64,000 bases of DNA from Nocardioides pantholopis (lineage in GTDB: Bacteria; Actinomycetota; Actinomycetes; Propionibacteriales; Nocardioidaceae), in NCBI RefSeq assembly GCF_003710085.1, contig NZ_CP033324.1, positions 3,969,501 through 4,033,500 on the forward strand. The letters are read 5' to 3'. Positions 50,560-60,546 of the stretch are shown here, piece after piece. Numbering within the stretch: position 1 is the first letter of the stretch; every line of letters begins with the position of its first letter. The notes beneath the pieces were generated by a model. That model was not told where the DNA came from. It did not search any database and saw only the letters and a list, made by a program, of their open reading frames with translations. The translations under genes and the position numbers were made by a program.

Positions 50560-50572
50560 TATCGCTACGATA
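50560..50572. promoter_or_regulatory. Palindrome over the padR promoter
   Basis: TATCG-CTA-CGATA is a perfect dyad. Its right half overlaps the TACGAT -10 element (50566-50571), which is seven bases before the padR start, so the PadR protein probably represses its own gene here. Confidence 0.55.
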
Positions 50573-50578
50573 GGTCGC

Positions 50579-51163
50579 ATGGCACGTCGTGGTGAGACCA
50601 TCGAGCTGGCAGTCCTCGGGCTGCTGCACGAGGGACCCATGCACGGCTACGAGCTCCGCAAGCGGCTGAACCTGATGCTGGGCTGGGGGCGGGTCCTCTC
50701 CTACGGCTCGCTCTACCCGGCGCTGAAGAAGATGCTGCGCGGGAACCTCATCGAGGAGAGCACCGGCGTGCTCACCCCGGTGACCCGGCGTCCCCGGATC
50801 GTCTACCAGGTGACCGAGGCCGGCACGCGAGAGTTCGAGCGCCTGATGTCCGAGGTGGGCCCCACGGCCTGGGAGGACGACAACTTCGACATCCGCTTCG
50901 CCTTCTTCGGTCGCACCGACATGGAGATCCGACTGCGGGTGCTGGAAGGTCGGCGTATCCGGCTCCAGGAGCGGCTCGACCGCGTCCAGAGCCAGCTGTC
51001 GATGACGGAGAAGGAGGTCGACCGCTACGCAGCAGAGCTGCAGCGGCACGGCGTCGAGTCCGTCGAACGGGAGGTTCGGTGGCTCTCCGACCTCATCAAC
51101 GCCGAGCGCAGCCTCGGCGAGCCCCCCGTCCAGCCGGCGGGACCGCCGGCCGAGCAGCAGTGA
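50579..51163 (+). CDS. PadR family regulator
   Basis: A 194-residue winged-helix regulator. The N-terminal domain ETIELAVLGLLHEGPMHGYELRKRL and SYGSLYPALKKMLRGNLIEE are the PadR hallmark, and the C-terminal coiled coil (RIRLQERLDRVQSQLSMTEKEVDRYAAELQ) is for dimerisation. ATG at 50579 is chosen because a -10 element and palindrome abut it. It sits directly before ino1, a conserved actinobacterial pairing. Confidence 0.92.
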   Translation: MARRGETIELAVLGLLHEGPMHGYELRKRLNLMLGWGRVLSYGSLYPALKKMLRGNLIEESTGVLTPVTRRPRIVYQVTEAGTREFERLMSEVGPTAWEDDNFDIRFAFFGRTDMEIRLRVLEGRRIRLQERLDRVQSQLSMTEKEVDRYAAELQRHGVESVEREVRWLSDLINAERSLGEPPVQPAGPPAEQQ

Positions 51164-51265
51164 GGGCGGCGTACGCGAACAGCCGCCGACCCCGTACCAC
51201 CGCACGGCAATGAACGAGCAGTGACCGAGATCTCCGCAAGGATCGAAAACAGGAAGGACTGGCCG

Positions 51266-52351
51266 ATGGGTTCGGTTCGAGTAGCAATCGTGGGAGTGGG
51301 CAACTGCGCCACCTCCCTGATCCAGGGTGTCGAGTACTACCAGGACGCCGACCCCGCGACCACTGTCCCGGGCCTGATGCACGTCATGTTCGGCGACTAC
51401 CACGTCAAGGACGTGGAGTTCGTCGCCGCCTTCGACGTCGACGACAAGAAGGTCGGCAAGGACCTCTCCGAGGCGATCAACGCCTCCGAGAACAACACGA
51501 TCAAGATCGCCGACGTCCCCACGCTCGGTGTGGAGGTCCAGCGCGGCCACACCCTCGACGGCCTCGGCAAGTACTACCGCCAGACCATCGAGGAGTCGAC
51601 CGCGGAGCCGGTCGACATCGTCTCGATCCTCAAGGACCGCCAGGTCGACGTCCTCGTCTCCTACCTCCCGGTGGGCTCGGAGGAGGCCGACAAGTTCTAC
51701 GCCCAGTGCGCGATCGACGCCGGCGTGGCCTTCGTCAACGCCCTGCCGGTCTTCATCGCCTCCGACCCCGAGTGGGCCAAGAAGTTCGAGGACGCCGGCG
51801 TCCCGATCATCGGCGACGACATCAAGTCCCAGGTCGGCGCGACCATCACCCACCGGGTGATGGCGAAGCTGTTCGAGGACCGCGGCGTGGCGCTGGACCG
51901 CACCTACCAGCTCAACGTCGGCGGCAACATGGACTTCAAGAACATGCTCGAGCGCGAGCGCCTGGAGTCCAAGAAGGTCTCCAAGACCCAGGCCGTCACG
52001 TCCAACCTGCGCGGCGAGCTGGCCGACAAGGTCGACAGCCGCAACGTCCACATCGGTCCCTCGGACTACGTGGCGTGGCTCGACGACCGCAAGTGGGCCT
52101 ACGTCCGCCTCGAGGGTCGCGCCTTCGGCGACGTCCCGCTGAACCTCGAGTACAAGCTCGAGGTCTGGGACTCCCCGAACTCCGCCGGCATCATCATCGA
52201 CGCGATCCGCGCCGCGAAGATCGCCAAGGACCGCGGCATCGGCGGGCCGATCATCTCGGCCTCGTCCTACCTGATGAAGTCCCCGCCGGTGCAGCTGCCC
52301 GACGACGAGGGCCGCCGTCGCGTGGAGGCCTTCATCCGCGGCGAGGAGTGA
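51266..52351 (+). CDS. ino1: Inositol-3-phosphate synthase
   Basis: A 361-residue NAD-dependent enzyme converting glucose 6-phosphate to inositol 3-phosphate, the first step to phosphatidylinositol and mycothiol. Motifs: [57 protein letters not shown] and [25 protein letters not shown] at 51266 follows AGGAAGG and matches the usual [10 protein letters not shown] start; a GTG at 51221 is the alternative. The adjacent PadR gene is a likely regulator. Confidence 0.96.
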   Translation: MGSVRVAIVGVGNCATSLIQGVEYYQDADPATTVPGLMHVMFGDYHVKDVEFVAAFDVDDKKVGKDLSEAINASENNTIKIADVPTLGVEVQRGHTLDGLGKYYRQTIEESTAEPVDIVSILKDRQVDVLVSYLPVGSEEADKFYAQCAIDAGVAFVNALPVFIASDPEWAKKFEDAGVPIIGDDIKSQVGATITHRVMAKLFEDRGVALDRTYQLNVGGNMDFKNMLERERLESKKVSKTQAVTSNLRGELADKVDSRNVHIGPSDYVAWLDDRKWAYVRLEGRAFGDVPLNLEYKLEVWDSPNSAGIIIDAIRAAKIAKDRGIGGPIISASSYLMKSPPVQLPDDEGRRRVEAFIRGEE

Positions 52352-52382
52352 CCTCGCCGCACCACGCACGCTGAACCGCCGT

Positions 52383-52412
52383 ACGGCCCGCCCGGGATCC
52401 CGGGCGGGCCGT
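52383..52412. terminator. Perfect 14-bp hairpin downstream of ino1
   Basis: Arms 52383-52396 and 52399-52412 are perfectly complementary (ACGGCCCGCCCGGG and its complement), between two convergent genes. There is no U-tract. Confidence 0.8.
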
Positions 52413-52454
52413 GCTGTTGGGGGGCGTCGGACGGGGTCCTCCGGTCGGCCAGCC

Positions 52455-52925
52455 TCAGCGGGCCTCGGCCTCGGCCTTCACCCGCTCCAGCGTCTGCGCC
52501 ATGCCGTCGAGCAGCTCGACGGTGAAGGGCTCCTGGCCGCCCAGGGCCACCTGGGTCAGCCGGCGGGAGACCCCGGAGATCCCGCGCGGCGCCTCGCGGC
52601 GCTGCACGACCCGGGTGCCGGTGCCGGTCTCCTCCAGCGTGAACGACCAGATCGTCCAGTTCTCCGCGATCTGGAACGCGAACTCGCGGTGCGGGTCGAA
52701 GCGGACCACCCGGCCGCGGGTGGGCCAGAACAGCAGGCCACGGCGGTTGACGTTGAGGAACGTGGTGCCGCGCCGGACCACCCCGCCGCGGACGAAGGAG
52801 CGGACCACCTGCGGGCTCCACTCCGACATCCGGCGTACGTCGGAGACCAGCGCCCAGACCCGGGCGGGGGGTGCGTCGATCTCGATCTCGCGGGACAGGT
52901 CCGGGACGGACGTCGTGGCGCTCAT
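52455..52925 (-). CDS. SRPBCC (polyketide cyclase/START-like) protein
   Basis: A 156-residue START-fold protein with the classic opening EIEIDAPPARVWALVSDVRRMSEWSPQVV and a C-terminal long helix. Such proteins bind hydrophobic ligands; the role is unknown. It is minus-strand, convergent with ino1, and 45 bases downstream of the CCA-adding enzyme gene on the same strand. Confidence 0.85.
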   Translation of the reverse strand: MSATTSVPDLSREIEIDAPPARVWALVSDVRRMSEWSPQVVRSFVRGGVVRRGTTFLNVNRRGLLFWPTRGRVVRFDPHREFAFQIAENWTIWSFTLEETGTGTRVVQRREAPRGISGVSRRLTQVALGGQEPFTVELLDGMAQTLERVKAEAEAR

Positions 52926-52970
52926 GGCGTCACGCTAGCGGGGCGGGCCAGCCGACCAGCAGAGAACGCC

Positions 52971-54416
52971 TCAGCGCCGCGCCCACCACTCCTGCAGCTC
53001 GGCGCGGGCCTCGTCCTCGGTCATCGGGCCGCGCTCCATCCGCAGCTCCAGCAGGTGCCGGTAGGCCTCGCCGACCTCGCGGCCGGGGCCGATGCCGAGG
53101 ATCCCCATGATCTGGTTGCCGTCGAGGTCGGGGCGGATCGAGGCCAGCTCCTCGGCCTCGGACAGCACCGCGATCCGCTCCTCGAGCTCGTCGTAGGTAC
53201 GCCGCAGCCGGTCGGCCTTGCGCCTGTTGCGCGTGGTGCAGTCGGCGCGGGTCAGCACGTGCAGGCGCTCGAGCTGGTCGCCGGCGTCGCGCACGTAGCG
53301 GCGTACGGCGGAGTCGGTCCACTCCCCCGACCCGTAGCCGTGGAAGCGCAGGTGCAGCTCCACGAGCCTGCTCACCGCGTCGATCTCGTCGTTGGAGAAG
53401 CGCAGCGCCTTCATCCGCTTGCGGGTGATCTTGGCGCCGACCACGTCGTGGTGGTGGAAGGTGACGGTGCCGTCGTCCACGAAGCGGCGGGTGCGGGGCT
53501 TGCCGACGTCGTGCATCAGCGCCGCGAACCGGGAGACGAAGTCGGGCTTGCCGCCGAGCCGGTCCTCGAGGTCGATGGCCTGCTCGAGCACGGTGAGCGT
53601 GTGCTCGTAGACGTCCTTGTGCCGGTGGTGCTCGTCGCGCTCCAGGGCCAGCGCCGGCAGCTCCGGCAGCACCCGCTCGGCCAGCCCGGTCTCCACAAGC
53701 AGGGTCAGCCCCAGCCGGGGGTACGGCGCGCAGATCAGCTTGACCAGCTCGTCGCGGACCCGCTCGGCGGAGATGATGTCGATGCGCCCGGCCATCGCTG
53801 TCATCGCCGCGACCACGTCGGGGTGGACGGTGAAGCCGAGCTGCGCGGCGAAGCGCGCGGCCCGCATCATCCGCAGCGGGTCGTCGGAGAAGGAGTCCTC
53901 GGGCCGGCCCGGGGTGCGCAGCATCCGGTGGGCGAGGTCGACGACCCCGCCGTACGGGTCCTCGACCTCCCGGCCGGGCAGCCGGACCGCCATCGCGTTC
54001 ACTGTGAAGTCCCGGCGGCCGAGGTCGGCCTCCAGGGAGTCCCCGAAGTCGACGTCGGGCTTGCGCGAGTCGGGGTCGTAGGACTCCGAGCGGTACGTCG
54101 TGACCTCGACCACCCACTCGCCGCGCCGGCAGCCGATGGTCCCGAAGGCGCGACCCATGTCCCAGGTCGCCTCGCCCCAGGACTTCAGGATCTTCTCGGT
54201 CGCCTCGGGACGGGCCGAGGTCGTGAAGTCCAGGTCGTTGTGGTGGCGCCCGAGCATCGCGTCGCGCACGGGTCCGCCCACCAGGGCCAGCTCGTGCCCG
54301 GCAGCCGCGAAGCGCCGGCCCAGCTCGTCGATGACCGGCGCGACCCGGTCCAGCTCGGCGGCCACCGAGCGTTGCACCTCGACGAGGTTCAGCGGGGGGA
54401 GCTCGGCATCGGACAC
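52971..54416 (-). CDS. cca: tRNA CCA nucleotidyltransferase
   Basis: A 481-residue class II nucleotidyltransferase with HD domain. The catalytic block is LVGGPVRDAMLGRHHNDLDFTT, the flexible loop RRGEWVVEVTTYR and GRRDFTVNAMAVRL; an HD domain carries LMHDVGKPRTRRF. It adds or repairs CCA ends of tRNAs. GTG at 54416 is supported by TAGACT on the minus strand (54425-54430), eight bases upstream, giving a leaderless mRNA. It is divergent from the DUF6049-murJ operon. Confidence 0.95.
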   Translation of the reverse strand: MSDAELPPLNLVEVQRSVAAELDRVAPVIDELGRRFAAAGHELALVGGPVRDAMLGRHHNDLDFTTSARPEATEKILKSWGEATWDMGRAFGTIGCRRGEWVVEVTTYRSESYDPDSRKPDVDFGDSLEADLGRRDFTVNAMAVRLPGREVEDPYGGVVDLAHRMLRTPGRPEDSFSDDPLRMMRAARFAAQLGFTVHPDVVAAMTAMAGRIDIISAERVRDELVKLICAPYPRLGLTLLVETGLAERVLPELPALALERDEHHRHKDVYEHTLTVLEQAIDLEDRLGGKPDFVSRFAALMHDVGKPRTRRFVDDGTVTFHHHDVVGAKITRKRMKALRFSNDEIDAVSRLVELHLRFHGYGSGEWTDSAVRRYVRDAGDQLERLHVLTRADCTTRNRRKADRLRRTYDELEERIAVLSEAEELASIRPDLDGNQIMGILGIGPGREVGEAYRHLLELRMERGPMTEDEARAELQEWWARR

Positions 54417-54507
54417 GACGGGACAGTCTAGGCGGCGCCGTGACCGGCCCGACAACCGCCGTCGGTGGCTCCCCCACCGGCGCGGACCGGCGGATAGAGT
54501 CGCAGCC

Positions 54508-56982
54508 ATGGTCCGCCCCCGGTCGCTGCTGCCTGCCCTCGTGGCGGTGGCCGGACTGACGCTGCTCCCCGGCTCGGCCGCCGCGTCGCCCGCCACCAGC
54601 ACCGCCACCGGCATCAGCACCGCCACCGGCACCGGGACCGGCGCGGGGACCACCGCCGTCGCGAGCGCCGAGGGCGACGCCCCGCTCGTGGTGACGATCG
54701 GCTCGCTGTCCCCCGCCGCCGTGCCGGTGCGCGGCCCAGTCCGGATCACCGGCACCGTCACGAACCGCGACACCGAGACCTGGTCGACGGTGAACCTGTA
54801 CCCCTTCGCCTCCGAGACCCCGATGACCTCGCGCGCCGAGCTCACCGAGGCCGCCGCCACCGACCCGGAGGCCTCGGTCGGCGACCGCCTCGTCGACCAG
54901 GGTCCCTACGCCACGATCCCGGAGCTGGCGCCGGGCGAGAGCGCGCCGTACACGCTCACGGTCGCGCGCCGCGACCTCCCCGACGGTGGACCGGGCGTCT
55001 ACTGGTTCGGCGTGCACGCCCTCGGCGGCGCCGACCAGTCACCGCGGGACATGGTCGCCGACGGCCGGGCCCGCACCTTCCTGCCGCTCGTCGAGGAGCC
55101 GGGACGGGGCGGCCGCGCGGCAGTCGTGGAGCCGGTCCGCACGGCGCTGGTGGTGCCCCTGCGCGGCCGGGTGCGGTACGCCGCGGACGGCTCCGTCGCC
55201 GGCCCGGCCGCCTGGGCCCGGACCCTGGGCGCCGGCGGCCGGTTGCGCTCGCTGCTCGACCTGGGCACGGGAGCGGGCAACCAGCCGGTCACCTGGCTCG
55301 TCGACCCCGCGATCCCGGACGCCGTGGCCCGCCTGGCCGCCGGCAACCCGGCCCGCTCGCTCGCGGCCACGATCGACCCCGACACCACCACCGACCCCGA
55401 CCTGGCCGAGGCCCAGGAGGGCGAGCCCGGGGCGGACGGCGAGTCGGCATCCCCCTCGGCCCCGGCCGACGAGGACGAGCGGCGCGAGACCCCGCACGGC
55501 ACCGCCCCCGAGTCCCCCGGCGCGAGCGAGGACGCCGGCGAGGAGGACGAGGAGCAGGCGAAGCCCGAGGACCCCGTGGTCGCCGCTGCGGCTGCGGCGG
55601 CCGCCGACTGGCTGGCCGACCTGCGCCCCGCCCTGGAGGGCCAGTCCGTGCTGGCGCTGCCGTACGGCGACCTGGACGTGGCCGCCGCGGCCGTCCGCCG
55701 CCCGGCGTTCTACCCCGCCGCGCGAGCCCTCACCGGCGACGTCCTGAGCTCGTGGGGGATCGCCTCCACGCCGGCCGTGGCTCCGCCGAGCGGCCTCCTC
55801 AGCGCCGGCGCCCTCGACCTGGCCGGCTCCGAGGACACGCTGCTGGTCTCGGACCGGATGATCGCCGGCAGCGACCCCACCGTGGCCTCGGTGGACGGCC
55901 GGGCCCTCGTGGTGGCCTCCGCGGGCGCCGCCGAGGGCGGACCGGGCCCCGACGACCGGACCGCCGCGGTCGCGGTGCGCCAGCGGATCCTCGCCGAGGC
56001 CGCCGTACGCCGGGTGCGCGGGCGCACGTCGCCGCTCGTCGTCACGCTGCCCACGAACTGGCGTCCCAGCGGCGCGACGCAGTTCTTCGCGGGCCTCGAC
56101 CTGCCGTGGGTGGACCTGACCACGCTGGATCGGGCCACCGACGTGACCCCGAAGGCCGTGGCGGCGGAGGACCTGCGCTACCCGGCGACGGAGGAGACCG
56201 CCGAGCTGGACGGTGCCGCCTTCGCTGCGGCGGCCGGCCTGCGCCGGGCCGGGCGCACCCTGCAGAACCTGCTCACGCTCAACGACCGGGTCGGGACCGT
56301 GGTCGAGGGCGAGGCCCTGACCGGGCTGTCCTACGAGGCGCGCTCCCGCCCGCAGGCCTCGCGGCGGCGGGCGGAGGCCGCTCAGGCCTGGATCGACGAG
56401 CGGGTGCGCAGCGTCGACCTCAGCGCGCCGCCGCAGGTCACGCTGTCCAGCGCGAGCGGCCGGTTCTCGGTGACGGTCGCCAACAACCTCGACGAGCCCG
56501 TCACCGTCGGCATCGAGGCCTTCTCCGACGAGCCGGTCGACATCGAGGTCCCGGAGACCATCGACCTGGCCGCCCGCAGCCAGCGCACGGTCCTGCTCGT
56601 GGCCCGCACCGACCAGCAGGGCGTCCACAACGTCACGCTGGTGCTGACCGACCTCGACGGCACCGCCCTCGGCGCCTCCGACCAGCTGCCGATCCGGGCG
56701 GCCCAGGTGAGCGCCGTGATCTGGGTGATCATCGGCATCGGGTTCGCACTCCTGGCCGGAGCGGTCGGGGTCCGGCTGGCCCGGCGGCTGCGTCGCAGCC
56801 GGCTGCTCACCGAGCGCGGGTCCGACCCGGGCGCCGACCCGGACGCCGACCCGGGCGCCGGGCCGCGCGAGGCCGCTGCGCCCGCGCCCGCCGCCGACCC
56901 CGCGACCGACCCGGCGCAGCACCCGGCTCCCGACCACGCCCGCCGCCCGGACTACGAACCAGAGGCAGACACCCGCGCATGA
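54508..56982 (+). CDS. DUF6049 secreted membrane-anchored protein
   Basis: An 824-residue envelope protein. It has a signal peptide (RSLLPALVAVAGLTLLPGSAAA), a large extracytoplasmic region with a low-complexity acidic segment around residues 300-360, a CARDB-like beta region (SASGRFSVTVANNLDEPVTV), then a transmembrane helix (VIWVIIGIGFALLAGAVGVRL) and a charged cytoplasmic tail with DPGADPDADPGAGP repeats. DUF6049 proteins sit beside murJ in actinobacteria and probably help lipid II export or division, function unproven. ATG at 54508 follows TAGAGT by seven bases. It overlaps murJ by four bases. Confidence 0.85.
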   Translation: MVRPRSLLPALVAVAGLTLLPGSAAASPATSTATGISTATGTGTGAGTTAVASAEGDAPLVVTIGSLSPAAVPVRGPVRITGTVTNRDTETWSTVNLYPFASETPMTSRAELTEAAATDPEASVGDRLVDQGPYATIPELAPGESAPYTLTVARRDLPDGGPGVYWFGVHALGGADQSPRDMVADGRARTFLPLVEEPGRGGRAAVVEPVRTALVVPLRGRVRYAADGSVAGPAAWARTLGAGGRLRSLLDLGTGAGNQPVTWLVDPAIPDAVARLAAGNPARSLAATIDPDTTTDPDLAEAQEGEPGADGESASPSAPADEDERRETPHGTAPESPGASEDAGEEDEEQAKPEDPVVAAAAAAAADWLADLRPALEGQSVLALPYGDLDVAAAAVRRPAFYPAARALTGDVLSSWGIASTPAVAPPSGLLSAGALDLAGSEDTLLVSDRMIAGSDPTVASVDGRALVVASAGAAEGGPGPDDRTAAVAVRQRILAEAAVRRVRGRTSPLVVTLPTNWRPSGATQFFAGLDLPWVDLTTLDRATDVTPKAVAAEDLRYPATEETAELDGAAFAAAAGLRRAGRTLQNLLTLNDRVGTVVEGEALTGLSYEARSRPQASRRRAEAAQAWIDERVRSVDLSAPPQVTLSSASGRFSVTVANNLDEPVTVGIEAFSDEPVDIEVPETIDLAARSQRTVLLVARTDQQGVHNVTLVLTDLDGTALGASDQLPIRAAQVSAVIWVIIGIGFALLAGAVGVRLARRLRRSRLLTERGSDPGADPDADPGAGPREAAAPAPAADPATDPAQHPAPDHARRPDYEPEADTRA

Positions 56983-58640
56983 CCAGCACCGACGAGCAGA
57001 CCAAGATCCTGCGCTCCAGCGCCGTGATGGCCGCCGGGACCGTGGTCTCGCGGCTCAGCGGCTTCGTGCGTACGGCGCTGCTGGCCGCGGCCCTCGGGAT
57101 CGGCCTGCACGGCGAGCTGTTCACGATCGCCAACACGATCCCCAACGCCCTCTACATCCTGCTCGCGGGCGGGGTCTTCAACGCGGTCCTGGTCCCGCAG
57201 CTGGTCCGCGCGATGCGCAACGACCCCGACGGCGGCGACGCCTACACCAGCCGCATCCTGACGCTGTCCGCGATCTTCCTCGCCGCGGTCTCGGTGATCC
57301 TGGTGCTCGCCGCGCCGCTCGTCCTGTCCGTCTACCTCAGCGCCGCCTACGACACGCCAGAGCTGGCGGCCCAGCGCGACTCGGTCATCGACCTGGCGCG
57401 CTACTGCCTGCCCCAGGTCTTCTTCTACGGCATGTTCGCGCTGGTCGGGCAGGTGCTCAACTCCCGCGAGCGGTTCGGCCCGATGATGTGGGCGCCGGTC
57501 GCGAACAACCTGATCTCGATCGGCGTCCTGGCCGCCTACCTGGTGGCCTTCGGGGCCGCCCAGGGCGACGAGCAGCGCGACGCCTACACCAGCAGCCAGG
57601 AGCTGCTCCTGGGTCTCGGCTCCACGGCGGGCATCGCCGTCCAGTTCCTGATCCTGGTCCCGTACCTGCGCTCGGCGGGCTTCCGCTACCGGCCCCGGTT
57701 CGACTTCCGTGGCACCGGGCTGGGACACACCTTCCGGCTCGGCGTGTGGACGGTCCTGTTCGTGGTGGTCAACCAGATCGCCTACACGGTCACGGTGAAC
57801 CTCGGCTCCAGCGGCGTCGCCGAGGGCGCGGACGGCACCGGCACCACCGTCTACTCCTTCGCGCTGCTGATCGTGATGGTCCCGCACGCGGTCATCACCG
57901 TCTCGCTCGCGACCGCGATCCTGCCCCGGCTCTCCGCCAGCGCGGCCGCCGACGAGCTGGCAGCGGTCGGCCGCACCCTCTCGGCGACGCTGCGCAGCTC
58001 GCTGGCGATCATGGTGCCGTTCGCCGCGCTGCTCCCGCTCCTGGCGCCGTACGTCGCGCGGGTGCTGTTCGGCTTCGGCGCCTCCGGGGAGGACCCCGAC
58101 GCGCTCGTGCCGACGCTGGCGGCGTTCGGGCCCGGCCTGCTGCTGTTCACGGTCCACTACCTGGTGCTGCGCGGGTTCTACGCGCTGGAGCAGACCCGCA
58201 CGGTGTTCTTCAACCAGTGCTGGGTCGCGGGCACCAACATCGCCGTCGCGGTGCTCCTGGTCCGGGCCCTCGACCCGGTGCACACCGCGCCGGCCCTGGT
58301 CGCGGCGTACACCGCCTCCTACCTCGTCGGCGCGGTGCTGTCGGTCGTGGTGCTGCGGCGCCGGGTCGGCACCCTCGACGGGGGCCGGCTGGTGCGCTTC
58401 GGACTGCGCCTGGCGCTGGTCACGATCGTCTCCACGGCCGTGGCGGGGCTGGCCCTGCTCGGGACCCGCGCGCTCCTCGGCACGGACCCGGGATGGTTCG
58501 GAAGCGTGCTGGGCGCCGCCGTGGTCGCGGGCGTCGACCTCGTGGTCTTCCTGCTCCTGGCCCGGCTGCTGCGGCTGAGCGAGGTGACCGAGGTCCTCGA
58601 CCTGGTGCTTCGGCGACTCCCGACCCGGCGGCGGCGTTGA
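56979..58640 (+). CDS. murJ: Lipid II flippase MurJ
   Basis: A 553-residue MviN/MurJ flippase with about fourteen helices that moves lipid II to the outer face for peptidoglycan synthesis. The start ILRSSAVMAAGTVVSRLSGFVRTALLAAAL and LLAGGVFNAVLVPQLVRAM are diagnostic, as is the later VPHAVITVSLATAILPRLSASAA. In mycobacteria the homologue is fused to a pseudokinase; here the pseudokinase is the next gene. Confidence 0.96.
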   Translation: MTSTDEQTKILRSSAVMAAGTVVSRLSGFVRTALLAAALGIGLHGELFTIANTIPNALYILLAGGVFNAVLVPQLVRAMRNDPDGGDAYTSRILTLSAIFLAAVSVILVLAAPLVLSVYLSAAYDTPELAAQRDSVIDLARYCLPQVFFYGMFALVGQVLNSRERFGPMMWAPVANNLISIGVLAAYLVAFGAAQGDEQRDAYTSSQELLLGLGSTAGIAVQFLILVPYLRSAGFRYRPRFDFRGTGLGHTFRLGVWTVLFVVVNQIAYTVTVNLGSSGVAEGADGTGTTVYSFALLIVMVPHAVITVSLATAILPRLSASAAADELAAVGRTLSATLRSSLAIMVPFAALLPLLAPYVARVLFGFGASGEDPDALVPTLAAFGPGLLLFTVHYLVLRGFYALEQTRTVFFNQCWVAGTNIAVAVLLVRALDPVHTAPALVAAYTASYLVGAVLSVVVLRRRVGTLDGGRLVRFGLRLALVTIVSTAVAGLALLGTRALLGTDPGWFGSVLGAAVVAGVDLVVFLLLARLLRLSEVTEVLDLVLRRLPTRRRR

Positions 58641-58716
58641 CCGGCCTACGATGACCGCAGCCCGACCCCGCCCACCGGTCGGGACCCACTCCCCGGGAAG
58701 GAGCCGCAGCCACCAC

Positions 58717-60546
58717 GTGCCGCAGTCCATCCGCCCCGGCGACGTGCTCGCCGCGCGCTACCGCCTGGTCGACCTGCTCAGCGAGAGTGGCAACGGCCGG
58801 TTCTGGCGAGCGCACGACCGGATCCTGGAGCGGCACGTCGCCCTGCACGTCATCGCCGAGGACGACGGGCGAGCCGCGGGCCTGGTCGAGGCGGCCCGCC
58901 GCTCCGCGACCGTGCCGGACCGCCGCGTGCTGCGGGTGCTCGACGCCGAGCGCACCGAGGGGTTCTGCTACGTCGTCAACGAGTGGGGCTCGGGGACCTC
59001 CCTGGACGTGCTGGTCGCCACCCACGGGCCGCTGCCGCCGCGCCAGGCGGCGTGGCTGGTCGGCGAGGTGGCCGACACGCTCAGCCGGGCGCACGCCGCG
59101 GGCGTGGCGCACGGCCGGCTGGTCCCCGAGAACGTGCTGATCGACCGCGCCGGCGCCGTCCGGGTGATCGGGCTCGCCGTCGACGCCGCGCTGCACGGCC
59201 TGCCGCCGGACCGCACCGACGACGACCTCACCGACCTGGCCGGGCTCCTGTACTGGTCGCTGACCGGTCGCTGGGCCGGGTGCTCGCCCTCCGGGGCTCC
59301 GCCCGCGCTGCGCGAGAACGGCCGCCTGCTGCGGCCGCGCCAGGTCCGCGCCGGGGTGCCGCGGCCGCTGGACACGCTGTGCGACGAGGTGCTCAACGCG
59401 GTCCCGGTCGCCCGCGGGCGCGAGCTGCGGCCGGCGTACTCCGCGCGCGTCATCGCGGACCTGCTGGCCGACTTCGTCGGCGACCCGACCGGGATCCCGG
59501 ACCAGCTCGCGGTGGCGAACGCCCACCGCGGGCCCGAGACCGTGGTGCTGCCGCCGGTCCCCGACCTGCTGCTGCACCAGCCCGACCAGCCGCCCGCCCC
59601 GGAGCCGCCCGCCCCGACGACCGCCACCCCGAAGCCCGCGGCCCCGGAGCCGCCCGAGCTGGCGACCCAGGCTGGGATGCCGGTCTTCGACGACGAGCCC
59701 CTGGACGATCAGTGGTACGCCGCGTCGTCCGAGGCCGCGACCCCGCCGCCCCCGTTCGACGCGCCACCGGAGCGCCCCCTCTTCGCTCCCGAGCCGTCCG
59801 ACGGGACGCCCCCGCGCCGGCCCCGGCCCGACCGCCAGGACCGACCGTCCGGCGACGAGTACTGGCCCTGGGACACCGGCCGCGGCACCGGGACCGGCCT
59901 GACCGCGATCCCCGAGGAGCCCGACGCCGGCGCGGCGACGGAGGTGCCGGGCCGCAGCTGGCTGCGGCTGGCCGCCGGGCTGGGCGCGGGGCTGCTGCTG
60001 CTGGTCGCCGTCGTGGTCGCCGTCAACCTGGGCCGGGGCAAGACACCCCTCGGAGCCGAGCCCGACTCGCCGCCCTCCCGCAGCCCGAGCGAGTCCCCGT
60101 CGGCGCCGGTGGCGATCCCCGACCTGGCCGTCTCCGACCTCGATCCCCAGGGCGACGGCGCGGAGAATCCCGAGAGCACGGCGCTCACCGTGGACGGCGA
60201 CCCGGCGACGACCTGGCGGAGCTCGACGTACCTCCAGCAGCTCGGTCCCGCGGGCCTGAAGACCGGGGTGGGCCTGCAGGTCGACCTCGGTGCCGAGCGC
60301 GACGTCGCCCAGGTGGGGCTGTCACTGGTGGGCGAGCCGACCGAGGTCGCGGTCTACGTCACCGACGAGGCCGTCTCCGACGTCGCCGGGCTCGAGCCCG
60401 TGCTGACCGAGGCCGTCGGCCCCGACGCCCGCATCGAGCTCGAGGAGCCGGTCCGGGGCCGGTTCGTCACGCTGTGGTTCACCGGGCTGCCCGGGGTGGA
60501 CGGCGGCTTCCGCGCCGAGGTCGCCGAGGTCGCGGTGCGCGGATGA
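58717..60546 (+). CDS. MurJ-associated pseudokinase, membrane-anchored
   Basis: A 609-residue protein. Residues 10-260 are a protein-kinase fold whose catalytic residues are lost: the VAIK lysine is His44 (VALH), HRD is HGR (132-134) and DFG is replaced (VIGLAVD). A Pro-rich linker, a transmembrane helix (AAGLGAGLLLLVAVVVAV) and an extracytoplasmic discoidin-like domain follow. The mycobacterial MviN pseudokinase binds the FhaA regulator when phosphorylated; this is a probable equivalent. GTG at 58717 is preferred because TACGAT at 58647-58652 would make the ATG at 58651 part of the promoter; the start remains uncertain. Confidence 0.85.
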   Translation: MPQSIRPGDVLAARYRLVDLLSESGNGRFWRAHDRILERHVALHVIAEDDGRAAGLVEAARRSATVPDRRVLRVLDAERTEGFCYVVNEWGSGTSLDVLVATHGPLPPRQAAWLVGEVADTLSRAHAAGVAHGRLVPENVLIDRAGAVRVIGLAVDAALHGLPPDRTDDDLTDLAGLLYWSLTGRWAGCSPSGAPPALRENGRLLRPRQVRAGVPRPLDTLCDEVLNAVPVARGRELRPAYSARVIADLLADFVGDPTGIPDQLAVANAHRGPETVVLPPVPDLLLHQPDQPPAPEPPAPTTATPKPAAPEPPELATQAGMPVFDDEPLDDQWYAASSEAATPPPPFDAPPERPLFAPEPSDGTPPRRPRPDRQDRPSGDEYWPWDTGRGTGTGLTAIPEEPDAGAATEVPGRSWLRLAAGLGAGLLLLVAVVVAVNLGRGKTPLGAEPDSPPSRSPSESPSAPVAIPDLAVSDLDPQGDGAENPESTALTVDGDPATTWRSSTYLQQLGPAGLKTGVGLQVDLGAERDVAQVGLSLVGEPTEVAVYVTDEAVSDVAGLEPVLTEAVGPDARIELEEPVRGRFVTLWFTGLPGVDGGFRAEVAEVAVRG

